From assembly GCA_024643445.1 (NCBI GenBank), contig JAHEMX010000014.1, forward strand, positions 8,796 through 17,526: a stretch of 8,731 nucleotides of DNA, written 5' to 3'. Below the pieces are notes generated by a model. That model searched no databases. It was not told the origin of the DNA and worked only from the letters and a program-made list of their open reading frames with translations. The DNA comes from Desulfobulbaceae bacterium. GTDB taxonomy: Bacteria; Desulfobacterota; Desulfobulbia; Desulfobulbales; Desulfocapsaceae. A program made the position numbers and the translations under genes. This document shows, in pieces, positions 1-6,189 of the stretch (position 1 is the first letter of the stretch; each line of letters opens with the position of its first letter).

Positions 1-566
1 CTGATCTCCTGGGTAACTGTTGCATTGACGCCAAGCCAGCCCAGGGATTTGTTAATGAACGCGGGATCGTAGACCAGGGCGCCAATGGTCATGGTGAAAA
101 AGCTGGCCAGGGACTTGACGCGCATCTGCACACTCAGAACACGCGGCCAGTCTTCGGGGTTTCCTTCCTCCTTGAGCGAGTCATAGGCTATCGCCTCATC
201 AGCGCCGCTGGCCATGGCCTCGGCCAGTCCGCTCAGAATCCTGTTGAGCAGAAACGCCCAGAACACCAGGCCCATATTCGTTACCGGTACGAAGGCAATG
301 ACACTCATCTCGATGATCATCAGAACCGATGTCAGCACGAGTAAGCGTTTTCGGCCAAGCAGGTCCGCCAGGGCCCCGGACGGAACTTCCGCACAGACGA
401 TGGTGATGGCCCAGACCGTGTTCAGAATGGAAAACTGCTCTATCGTCAAACCATAATCAAGGAAGAGAATGGTGAAAACCGGATAATAAAACCGGGCGTT
501 GAAAAATGTTCTGAAGGCAATGAAAAGCCGCACATTATCTATTTGAAACGGCGATTTTGCTGTCAT
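1..566 (-). CDS. MFS transporter, N-terminal part (3' end outside window)
   Basis: The first 188 codons of a major facilitator superfamily secondary transporter are present; the C-terminal half lies beyond base 1. Translation from the ATG at 566 gives hydrophobic segments at about residues 26-38, 45-63, 77-94 and 98-116. The loop between helices 2 and 3 carries the classic MFS motif A, GALADLLGRKR (residues 64-74), which is strong family evidence. A polar stretch, SGADEAIAYDS, follows at about 120-130. The substrate cannot be told from this half. No good Shine-Dalgarno precedes the ATG. A 189-nt gap separates it from the permease stop at 756, so it could be the last gene of the ABC operon or have its own promoter; no clear promoter or terminator was found in the gap. 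The family call is firm, the role unknown. Confidence 0.88.
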   Translation of the reverse strand, partial: MTAKSPFQIDNVRLFIAFRTFFNARFYYPVFTILFLDYGLTIEQFSILNTVWAITIVCAEVPSGALADLLGRKRLLVLTSVLMIIEMSVIAFVPVTNMGLVFWAFLLNRILSGLAEAMASGADEAIAYDSLKEEGNPEDWPRVLSVQMRVKSLASFFTMTIGALVYDPAFINKSLGWLGVNATVTQEI

Positions 567-755
567 CTGCAAGGTCGTCCAGTCGACTGGCCGGATAAAG
601 GGGTGAGGGGCCGATGCAAATCCATCCGTACAGCAGCCGATTTCCTGCCGGCAATAGCCCGATTGCCTTGAGACATTATGGTGGTGGCCATGTCCTGGAA
701 ATGAGCCGGCAAGACCGTCCCGTGACGACGGAGAATAGCCGTTCTGCCTACGCCA

Positions 756-1640
756 TTACTTGCTGATGAGGGACAGGCGGCTTTCAAGGTGATTCACTCC
801 GATAGACAGACTCAGGCAGATCAGCAGATACATCAGGGTAATGGTCAGCCAGACCTCGATGGTTACCTGGGTGGAGGACATTACCTGCATAGCCTGAAAG
901 GTGAGTTCCTGGATTGAGATGATCGAGACGATAGAAGAGTATTTGATGGTATTGATAAATTCGTTTGCCAGCGGCGGCAGCATGATGCGCAGGGCCTGGG
1001 GGAGAATAATGAAGCGGAGCTGCTGCCAGCGGTCCAGACCGAGTGCCTTTGAGGCGTCCCATTGCCCCTTGTCAATTGCCTCGATACCGGCCCTGACGAT
1101 TTCGATGATATAGGCGCTTTGAAAAAGGCCGATCGTAATCACGCCGGAGAGAAAGGGGATGAACATGGCCGGCTCAGCTGCCGCTATCGACAGCCAGTAT
1201 TGGCCTCGCTCTGAAAGTTGGCGTACGAAGGAATCCGCCCCGATCGCCGGCAGGATCTGATCACTGACAAAAAAGTAGAAGATAAAGACCAGTACCAGGG
1301 GCGGCGTATTGCGGATGAGCTCCACGTAGGTCCTGGCACAGAGTCTGAGGAAGAGACGGCGCGAGGTCCTGGCAATGCCCATAAAGAGTCCGATCATCGC
1401 GGCAAGGAACATGCCCCAGATGCTTAATTTAATGGTGATGAAGAGGCCTTGCAGCAGAATATTCGGCAGCCAGCGACCTGATGGTTCATCGAAACGTACA
1501 AGATAGGTCGGAATGACAGACCATTTCCAGTTGTAATTGAGAGAAAAACTCAGACGATAGACCACAAAAGAGATCCCCGAGAGCAGCAGGAGGACAAGAA
1601 AGAGGTCGAGCCAGGAAGGGCGGTAAATGCGTCTGCTCAT
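756..1640 (-). CDS. Polar amino-acid-type ABC transporter permease (second permease)
   Basis: This 294-residue inner-membrane protein belongs to the HisM/GlnP-type permease family (BPD_transp_1) and forms part of the translocation channel of an importer. Hydrophobic helices lie at about 10-30, 62-90, 112-132, 158-182 and 260-284. The cytoplasmic EAA loop, which contacts the ATPase, is clear: GQWDASKALGL (192-202) followed by ILPQA (212-216). The N-terminal periplasmic segment contains NYNWKW (35-40), matching GYNWQW in the other permease of this operon, so the two probably form a heterodimer. Compared with its partner it has a longer insertion at about 133-157. Its ATG lies only 9 nt from a large inverted repeat, and its Shine-Dalgarno is weak (GAAG at best). 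It is transcribed after the solute-binding protein gene. The family is certain; the substrate is inferred only as amino-acid-like or a small carboxylate. Confidence 0.93.
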   Translation of the reverse strand: MSRRIYRPSWLDLFLVLLLLSGISFVVYRLSFSLNYNWKWSVIPTYLVRFDEPSGRWLPNILLQGLFITIKLSIWGMFLAAMIGLFMGIARTSRRLFLRLCARTYVELIRNTPPLVLVFIFYFFVSDQILPAIGADSFVRQLSERGQYWLSIAAAEPAMFIPFLSGVITIGLFQSAYIIEIVRAGIEAIDKGQWDASKALGLDRWQQLRFIILPQALRIMLPPLANEFINTIKYSSIVSIISIQELTFQAMQVMSSTQVTIEVWLTITLMYLLICLSLSIGVNHLESRLSLISK

Positions 1641-1649
1641 AGCTTCGTA

Positions 1650-1688
1650 ATCAGAAAAACGTCTCTGCGCTGGAGACGTTTTTCTGAT
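1650..1688 (-). terminator. Terminator-like hairpin between binding-protein and second permease genes
   Basis: A perfect 16-bp inverted repeat lies at 1650-1665 and 1673-1688 with a 7-nt loop. The GC-rich upper stem is GTCTC/GAGAC. The outer arms contain an A5 run and a T5 run, so on either strand the upper stem is followed by GTTTTTCT. It starts 15 nt after the binding-protein stop and ends 9 nt before the ATG of the next permease. A full terminator would cut the operon, so partial termination, or protection of the upstream mRNA from 3' exonucleases, is more likely. Either would give more binding protein than permease, as is common for ABC importers. The structure is seen directly; the function is inferred. 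Confidence 0.75.
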
Positions 1689-1702
1689 CCATTACGGGAT
1701 AG

Positions 1703-2539
1703 TTATTCAACCAGTCCTGCCCACTCGCGGGTTTCGAACCAGTAATCATGCCTCTCCTGCAGCCAGCCTTCGAGGAATACACCGGTAATCCAGGAGTTGA
1801 AAAACGTCAGGGAATCAGCATCACCTTTTCTGATGGCAAAACCGATTGGTTCCTTGGTAAAGGTGCCTTTAAGCGGCAGAAAGAGGGTGTCGCTGTACTG
1901 CAGGGCTTCATAAGCAGGGCGTGGTGCCGATCCGACAACCGCATGAACCTGACCATTTCGCAGTTCCTGATAGGTCTGTGTTTCGTTTTCAAACATCCGC
2001 AGTTTGGCCTTGGGCAGGTATTTCTGGGCTGCAATGACCGCGGTTGTTCCAAGCTTGACAGCAATCTCCACCTCCGGCTTGTTGAAATCCTCCAGCGTGG
2101 TAAATCCCTTTGCACGATCCTGGTGGGCAACGATTGACATACCGGAATAGTCATATGGCCTGGTGAAATTGACTTTCAGGGCACGCTTGGGCAATATTCC
2201 CATACCGCCGATAATAACGTCAAACTTGCCGGTCAGCAGGGCCGGGATAATGCCCGACCAGGCGGTGGGTACAAACTCGACCTGGACGCCCATATCCTCG
2301 GCAAGCCGGCGGGCCACATCAATCTCAAAACCGATGAAGGTGCCGTTCTTGTCTTTCATGGCCCAGGGCTGGAAGGTATCCATACCGACGCGCATGGTTC
2401 CCCGCTTGATGATCTGCTCGACGACACTTTCCTGCACGAGCTGCTGCTGCAGCGACGCAGCCAGACCGTTTCCGCTCATCAGGAATAGCAGGGTTAGGAT
2501 AACTGCAAAAGAGGAGATTGCCGGCTTTTGTCTTATCAT
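1703..2539 (-). CDS. Periplasmic solute-binding protein, SBP_bac_3 family
   Basis: This 278-residue periplasmic receptor of an ABC importer has the usual family size. The open frame reaches back to 2641, but the ATG at 2539 is chosen because GGAGGAA lies just upstream and the protein then begins with a normal signal peptide: MIRQK, a hydrophobic core at about 11-21, and likely cleavage near NGLAAS (24-29). The mature part follows the family plan: RGTMRVGMDTFQPW near the start, GFEIDVARRLAEDMG (about 70-84), and KRALKVNFTRPYDYSG (about 118-133). In that last stretch Arg119 is the usual carboxylate-binding arginine, and GTTA (164-167) is the usual ligand loop. Oddly, where relatives have an aspartate that binds the alpha-amino group (pattern DAVxxD), this protein reads HAVVGS, with Ser204. 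The ligand may therefore not be an ordinary alpha-amino acid. It sits between two permease genes of the same system. Confidence 0.93.
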   Translation of the reverse strand: MIRQKPAISSFAVILTLLFLMSGNGLAASLQQQLVQESVVEQIIKRGTMRVGMDTFQPWAMKDKNGTFIGFEIDVARRLAEDMGVQVEFVPTAWSGIIPALLTGKFDVIIGGMGILPKRALKVNFTRPYDYSGMSIVAHQDRAKGFTTLEDFNKPEVEIAVKLGTTAVIAAQKYLPKAKLRMFENETQTYQELRNGQVHAVVGSAPRPAYEALQYSDTLFLPLKGTFTKEPIGFAIRKGDADSLTFFNSWITGVFLEGWLQERHDYWFETREWAGLVE

Positions 2540-2542
2540 CAC

Positions 2543-2549
2543 TTCCTCC
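2543..2549 (-). promoter_or_regulatory. Ribosome binding site fixing the binding-protein start
   Basis: GGAGGAA on the minus strand ends 3 nt before the ATG at 2539. It is the strongest Shine-Dalgarno among the ABC genes here and supports this start over the in-frame ATG at 2641, which would overlap the upstream permease and hide the signal peptide. Confidence 0.8.
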
Positions 2550-2599
2550 AGGTCTGGTTGGTTTTGAAAGGCAGTCTTTATCTGCAGACCATGCGGTAT

Positions 2600-2621
2600 C
2601 GGCTCAAAAAAGCTTGAGCCG
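2600..2621 (-). repeat. Hairpin over the stop codon of the first permease gene
   Basis: An 8-bp perfect stem, CGGCTCAA with TTGAGCCG and a 6-nt loop, covers the last codons and the stop of the first permease gene. It has no T-run after it on the minus strand, so it is not a standard terminator. It lies about 60 nt upstream of the binding-protein start and could mark an mRNA processing or stability boundary. The repeat is seen directly; its role is inferred. Confidence 0.5.
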
Positions 2622-3419
2622 CCTTTCAAGAAAGGCAACAAACAATGACAGACTAATTGTAATCACCAGATAGAGAATGGCAACGGTAAACCAGATCTCA
2701 AAGGTGAGAAATGTTTCTGATATCAAGGCTTGAGCCTGCATCGTCAGGTCGTAAATGGCAATGGTGGAAACCAGGGCGGAATCCTTTATCAAGGATATTG
2801 CCTGGCTCGTCAAGGGTGGAAGTATGGTCCTGATGGCCTGGGGCAGGATGATAAAACGATAGGCGTGGTATTTACTGAGTCCGAGGCTTTTAGCGGCTTC
2901 AAGCTGCCCTTCGTCAACCGAGAGAATGCCTGATCTGAAAATCTCCGAGGCATAGGCTCCTTCAAACAAACTCAGGGCCAGGATGGCGGATGGGAACCGC
3001 TCGAGGCCCAGTACCGGTCCAAGCACGAAATAGATAAAAAAGATCTGGATGAGCAGGGGAGTATTGCGAATCGTCTCCAGGTACCCCCGGGCGATAAAAC
3101 GGGCGACAGGAGAGTTGGAAAGCCGCAGGAAAGCGGTAACCAGGCCGATAAAAAAAGCAAACACCAGGCTGATCGCTGATATTTTCAGGGTGATTCCAAG
3201 ACCAAAGAGAAGGGGGCCTGGAGAAAAGCCCTCGCTCGTCCAGCTATAGATAAACGGGGGGACCTGATACCATTGCCAGTTGTAGCCAAGATTATCCAGG
3301 CTGCGTGAGAACAGCCAGCCAAGAACCGTCAGCAGACAGATAAACGGGAAAACATCACGGAACAGAGATTCCATCAGCCGCTTTCGGTTCCCGTACCCCC
3401 GCTGCTTGCTGCTGGTCAT
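2604..3419 (-). CDS. Polar amino-acid-type ABC transporter permease (first permease)
   Basis: This 271-residue inner-membrane permease belongs to the HisQ/GltJ-type family (BPD_transp_1). Hydrophobic helices lie at about 23-38, 70-98, 121-138, 144-160 and 238-262. The EAA loop that docks the ATPase reads DEGQLEAAKSLGL (169-181), then ILPQA (191-195). The periplasmic GYNWQW (45-50) after the first helix recurs in the second permease. The gene starts 3 nt after the ligase stop (TGA CAG ATG), which suggests translational coupling, and it has no clear Shine-Dalgarno of its own. An alternative ATG at 3374, 15 codons in, is possible because the first residues are polar and basic. The binding-protein gene follows after 64 nt. 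The family is certain, the substrate unproven. Confidence 0.93.
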   Translation of the reverse strand: MTSSKQRGYGNRKRLMESLFRDVFPFICLLTVLGWLFSRSLDNLGYNWQWYQVPPFIYSWTSEGFSPGPLLFGLGITLKISAISLVFAFFIGLVTAFLRLSNSPVARFIARGYLETIRNTPLLIQIFFIYFVLGPVLGLERFPSAILALSLFEGAYASEIFRSGILSVDEGQLEAAKSLGLSKYHAYRFIILPQAIRTILPPLTSQAISLIKDSALVSTIAIYDLTMQAQALISETFLTFEIWFTVAILYLVITISLSLFVAFLERRLKLF

Positions 3420-3422
3420 CTG

Positions 3423-4958
3423 TCAGTTTGCATTCGTGCGGTTTCCGGCATGCATCTCCCTGACCAGATCGGTAATGGTGCGAAAATCTATTTTGCCGCT
3501 TCCCATTTTCGGCAGGTCTTCTATTACCAGAAACTGCTTCGGCAGGGCAATCTTTGGCAGCTGGCTGGCCATCTCCTTGAGAATGGATTTTTCCTCAAGC
3601 TTCTCGGTGGTAACCGCGATGATCTTGGAACCCTTGGTGGAGTCCGGTATCTCGACGACGCAGCACTGGGCGTTTTCCGGAATGATTTTCTCAAGAATCG
3701 ATTCGATTTTTACCAGGGAAATCATTTCTCCGCCGATTTTGACAAAACGCTTGATCCGGCCGACATGCCAGAGATAGCCGTCTTCATCCAGGTTGCCCAT
3801 ATCCCCGGTATCATACCAGCCCTGACGAATGTGCAGAGAGGTCTGCTCGAAATCGTCAAAGTAGCCTTTCATCACGTTATCACCCTTAACCAGTATTCTG
3901 CCGTCTTCACCCGGACCGCATTCTTCGCCGGTCTCATAATGCTCGATCCTGACCTGTACGCCGTGTATGGGCTTGCCGACGCTTCCGGGCCGGTTGTCTT
4001 CCGGTGAGTTTACCGAAATAACCGGGGAGCACTCGGTCGCGCCGTAACCTTCAAAGAGATCCTTGCCGTGTTTTTCCTGGAACGATTCACGAAGTGAATC
4101 AGGGCACTTGTCGGCCCCCACCATGGCGATCCTCAGGGAATCGAAATCACCTTTTTCCGATTTTCGCAGGTATCCCCAGAAAAAGCTCGGGGTACCGACC
4201 ATCAGCGTTGGCTTGTGATCCCGGGCAATTTCACATATCACCCGGTAGTCAAGCGGGTTTGCATAGGAAAGGATCCGGGCCCCGTATAAAAGTGGAATCC
4301 ATAGATTCACCGTCAGGCCGAACACATGGAAGTAGGGCAATGAGGAAAGAAAGGTGTCTTCGGGGCTGAAATGGAACCGCTCGTGCGCCGAGTCAATATT
4401 AGCCCTGATGTTTTTGTGGGTGAGCTGGACCGCTTTCGGATCCAGCTCACTGCCGCTGGTAAAGAGAATGACGGCAACATCATTATCATCTCCCCCGTGG
4501 ACCAGCTTCTTGATGATTGCAGCCGGTAGTTTGGCAAGAGCGGCGGCTTTGACCTTCTGCAACGGGGTGATGCCTTCCATGATGTCCTCGATGTAAATCA
4601 TACCGTCGACATAGGGACAGCCGATTTTCTCAAGCAGGGCACGCGATGTAATGATCGTGCGAAAGTCACATTTTTTCTGGGCATAGCGGGCATTGAGGTC
4701 TGCACCGGTCGAATAGTTGATCATGACCGGAATTCGACCGCTCATCAGCAAGCCGATTTTTGCCAGTATGCAGCCGGCCGAGGTCGGCATCATGATGCCG
4801 ATGAACCCGTTATCGAACTTGTTGAAGATTGAACCAAGCAATAGCGAGGCAAGCAGGGCACGGCTATAGGATACTTTCCTGCTTGTCGTGAAGTCGTGGA
4901 TGGCCAGGGTGTCGCCCATTTTCTTGGCGACATCAATGAATTGATGATGAAGCGGCAC
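3423..4958 (-). CDS. AMP-forming acyl-CoA/acyl-ACP synthetase-like ligase
   Basis: This 511-residue adenylate-forming enzyme activates a carboxylic acid with ATP to an acyl-AMP, then transfers it to a thiol such as CoA or ACP. All core motifs are visible: the ATP loop FTSGSELDPK (166-175), FEGYGATE (302-309), WYDTGD (381-386), GRIKRFVKIGGE (400-411), and near the C-terminus PKMGSGK, whose Lys489 is the expected catalytic lysine. The style resembles the synthetase half of E. coli Aas, but there is no acyltransferase domain, so it is a stand-alone version. The open frame runs to 5189, but the GTG at 4958 is chosen: GGGGAGGAG lies 4 nt upstream, and the extra 77 residues look non-coding. It heads the importer operon. 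The ATP loop has Glu-Leu-Asp where many relatives have a glycine. The acyl substrate is unknown; it may be the compound the importer brings in. Confidence 0.9.
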   Translation of the reverse strand: MPLHHQFIDVAKKMGDTLAIHDFTTSRKVSYSRALLASLLLGSIFNKFDNGFIGIMMPTSAGCILAKIGLLMSGRIPVMINYSTGADLNARYAQKKCDFRTIITSRALLEKIGCPYVDGMIYIEDIMEGITPLQKVKAAALAKLPAAIIKKLVHGGDDNDVAVILFTSGSELDPKAVQLTHKNIRANIDSAHERFHFSPEDTFLSSLPYFHVFGLTVNLWIPLLYGARILSYANPLDYRVICEIARDHKPTLMVGTPSFFWGYLRKSEKGDFDSLRIAMVGADKCPDSLRESFQEKHGKDLFEGYGATECSPVISVNSPEDNRPGSVGKPIHGVQVRIEHYETGEECGPGEDGRILVKGDNVMKGYFDDFEQTSLHIRQGWYDTGDMGNLDEDGYLWHVGRIKRFVKIGGEMISLVKIESILEKIIPENAQCCVVEIPDSTKGSKIIAVTTEKLEEKSILKEMASQLPKIALPKQFLVIEDLPKMGSGKIDFRTITDLVREMHAGNRTNAN

Positions 4959-4962
4959 GTGT

Positions 4963-4971
4963 CTCCTCCCC
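4963..4971 (-). promoter_or_regulatory. Ribosome binding site for the GTG start of the ligase
   Basis: GGGGAGGAG on the minus strand is separated by ACAC from a GTG in frame with the ligase. It is a near-perfect Shine-Dalgarno and is the main reason to reject the longer open frame starting at 5189. Confidence 0.85.
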
Positions 4972-5075
4972 GATAGATTCAGCTGAAATGCAATGAACCA
5001 GGTACCTGTCTGTCGTTCAATTCTACTCCATTTGTAGGAAAATTCTCTACCATGTTTAATGCTGTTTGGCAAGAA

Positions 5076-5119
5076 ACGGACACTACGGCCCTGACTGGGG
5101 CGATGGATGTGGTGTCCGT
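5076..5119. repeat. Inverted repeat ACGGACAC / GTGTCCGT
   Basis: Perfect 8-bp arms lie at 5076-5083 and 5112-5119 with a 28-nt spacer, in the presumed leader or promoter region of the ligase operon. It could be a two-site operator or an RNA hairpin in the leader. An 8-bp match within 350 nt may also be chance. Confidence 0.35.
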
Positions 5120-5120
5120 C

Positions 5121-5136
5121 TCGACAATAATGTCGA
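5121..5136. promoter_or_regulatory. Candidate regulator dyad TCGACA-N4-TGTCGA
   Basis: A perfect palindrome with 6-bp half-sites and a 4-nt spacer fits a site for a dimeric helix-turn-helix regulator. A further TGTCGA half-site starts at 5151, exactly 20 nt after the one at 5131, so the three half-sites begin 10 and 20 nt apart, roughly one and two DNA turns. The dyad lies about 130 bp upstream of the start predicted for the sigma-54-like promoter, a usual place for an enhancer of an NtrC-family activator. It could equally serve the leftward operon. The site is seen directly; the binding protein is inferred. Confidence 0.4.
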
Positions 5137-5229
5137 TTCCCGGGGCTCCTTGTCGAAGCATTCGCCGGAGGGAAACAATAGCTGTCCATTTAACCAATTG
5201 AAAATAATAAATAATCTTCCAATCAGCGT

Positions 5230-5246
5230 CTGGCATGATTATTGAT
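5230..5246 (+). promoter_or_regulatory. Sigma-54 (-24/-12) type promoter, near consensus
   Basis: CTGGCATGATTATTGAT matches the sigma-54 pattern YTGGCACGRNNNTTGCW except T for C at one inner position and A for C in the -12 element. The -24 GG and the -12 G are 10 nt apart, as required. Transcription would start near 5257, giving a leader of roughly 54 nt before the ATG at 5311. Support from context: the same operon encodes an NtrC-family activator, the class that works with sigma-54. The altered -12 C weakens the call. Confidence 0.5.
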
Positions 5247-5310
5247 AGTCACCCAGGCAGGAAAGCGGTGATCTTATCTATCTTCTCAATCAAATAAAAG
5301 GAGTCAAGCC

Positions 5311-6186
5311 ATGAATATGAGAAAAATCACTTCAATGACCATGCTTATTTCGCTTGTTATTCTCATCCTTAACTCAGTTGTACTTTATGTGGTGCCCGAG
5401 GGGAGGGTGGCATACTGGGCTGACTGGCGTTTCTGGGGCCTGACAAAGGTTCAGTGGGGTGATCAGCATGTTACCGTCGGGATACTCTTCCTGATTGCCG
5501 GCTTTTTACACATATACTACAACTGGAAGCCGATTGTTGCCTATATGAAAAACAAGGCCCGTGAAGTGAAAGTCTTTACCGGGTCTTTCAACGTTGCACT
5601 GGCAGTCACGGCGGTGTTTGTTGTCGGGACCTATTATATGATTCCGCCAATGAGCACCATCCTCGATATTTCCAGCCATTTCAAAGAGGCCGGATCGGAA
5701 AAATATGGGGAGCCGCCCTACGGTCATGCCGAATTGTCATCCCTGAAGATGTTTTCTAAGAAGGAAGGTCTCGATGTGGCAAAAGGTATCGAGCTCCTGA
5801 AAGCGGCCGGCTACGAAGTTACCGGCGACAAAGACACCTTAAAAGACATAGCGGCCAGGAAAGGTGTCGCCCCGCAGGTGGTTTACGAGATCATCAAGGC
5901 CGCCAAGGTCGAAGCACCGGCAGCAGGCTTGGAAGCTACGGCAGGGGGTACCGGCGGGGCGCAGCCATTTCCTGATGCGCCTGAGGCCGGCTGGGGCAAG
6001 AAGAAACTCTCGGAGATCTGTGCGCGCTATGGTTTGAAGGAGGAAAGAATCATTCACAAGCTCTCCGATCAGGGTATCAGCGCTGACGGCGAATCGACGA
6101 TCCATGATATTGCCGAGGCAAACAAAATGGAGCCGATGGGCTTATTTGAGGCGATCCATGCGATTGTCACGGGACCGGGAAAGTGA
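5311..6186 (+). CDS. DUF4405-like three-helix membrane protein with duplicated C-terminal module
   Basis: This 291-residue protein has hydrophobic helices at about 8-28, 55-72 and 93-112, followed by a long soluble part. The N-terminal region looks like the DUF4405 family, which resembles small b-type cytochromes. His53 and His67, 14 residues apart on helix 2, could be heme ligands; this is inference, and His123 and His139 lie just after helix 3. The basic loop at 73-88 should be cytoplasmic, which places the tail in the periplasm. The tail contains two similar modules, about 153-198 and 241-286, each with a helix, GY or GI, then TLKDIA or TIHDIA, then a second helix; an Ala/Gly-rich linker joins them. 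AAGGAG lies 7 nt before the ATG. It is the first gene of the rightward operon, behind a sigma-54-like promoter. The exact function is unknown. Confidence 0.85.
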   Translation: MNMRKITSMTMLISLVILILNSVVLYVVPEGRVAYWADWRFWGLTKVQWGDQHVTVGILFLIAGFLHIYYNWKPIVAYMKNKAREVKVFTGSFNVALAVTAVFVVGTYYMIPPMSTILDISSHFKEAGSEKYGEPPYGHAELSSLKMFSKKEGLDVAKGIELLKAAGYEVTGDKDTLKDIAARKGVAPQVVYEIIKAAKVEAPAAGLEATAGGTGGAQPFPDAPEAGWGKKKLSEICARYGLKEERIIHKLSDQGISADGESTIHDIAEANKMEPMGLFEAIHAIVTGPGK

Positions 6187-6189
6187 CAG

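Larger units (their letters stand above)
4959..5310. other. Divergent intergenic region between the two operons
   Basis: These 352 nt separate the ligase operon (leftward) from the membrane-protein/two-component operon (rightward). The region holds a sigma-54-like promoter pointing right, a 16-bp dyad, an 8-bp inverted repeat with a wide spacer, and an AT-rich patch at about 5195-5220. Two minus-strand frames are open across much of it, but neither gives a convincing protein. No convincing sigma-70 promoter was found for the ligase operon; a weak possibility is TTGCCA, 17 nt, TAGAGA on the minus strand around 5040-5070. Confidence 0.6.

Noticed and set aside
579..590. 12-bp palindrome CCAGTCGACTGG upstream of the MFS gene
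   Set aside because: It lies 13 nt from the start codon, has no second copy and no promoter context. One 12-bp palindrome can occur by chance.
650..667. Short hairpin GGCAAT/ATTGCC as terminator of the second permease gene
   Set aside because: Only 6 bp of stem and no T-run on the minus strand.
563..787. 74-codon minus-strand open frame between second permease and MFS gene
   Set aside because: It starts inside the permease gene, has no ribosome site and a composition unlike its neighbours. It is best read as a shadow running through the 189-nt gap.
2540..2641. Longer start of the binding protein at 2641
   Set aside because: It would overlap the first permease gene and place 34 non-hydrophobic residues ahead of a normal signal peptide. 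The ATG at 2539 has a strong ribosome site.
4959..5189. N-terminal extension of the ligase open frame to an ATG at 5189
   Set aside because: The extra 77 residues are rich in Arg, His, Ser and Pro and do not resemble ligase sequence. The GTG at 4958 has a near-perfect ribosome site, and the remaining 511 residues hold the whole expected domain.
4979..5236. 85-codon minus-strand open frame in the divergent intergenic region
   Set aside because: It has no ribosome site, overlaps the sigma-54-like promoter and the dyad, and resembles no family. It ends 21 nt before the ligase start, so a small upstream gene is not fully excluded, but support is too weak to list it.
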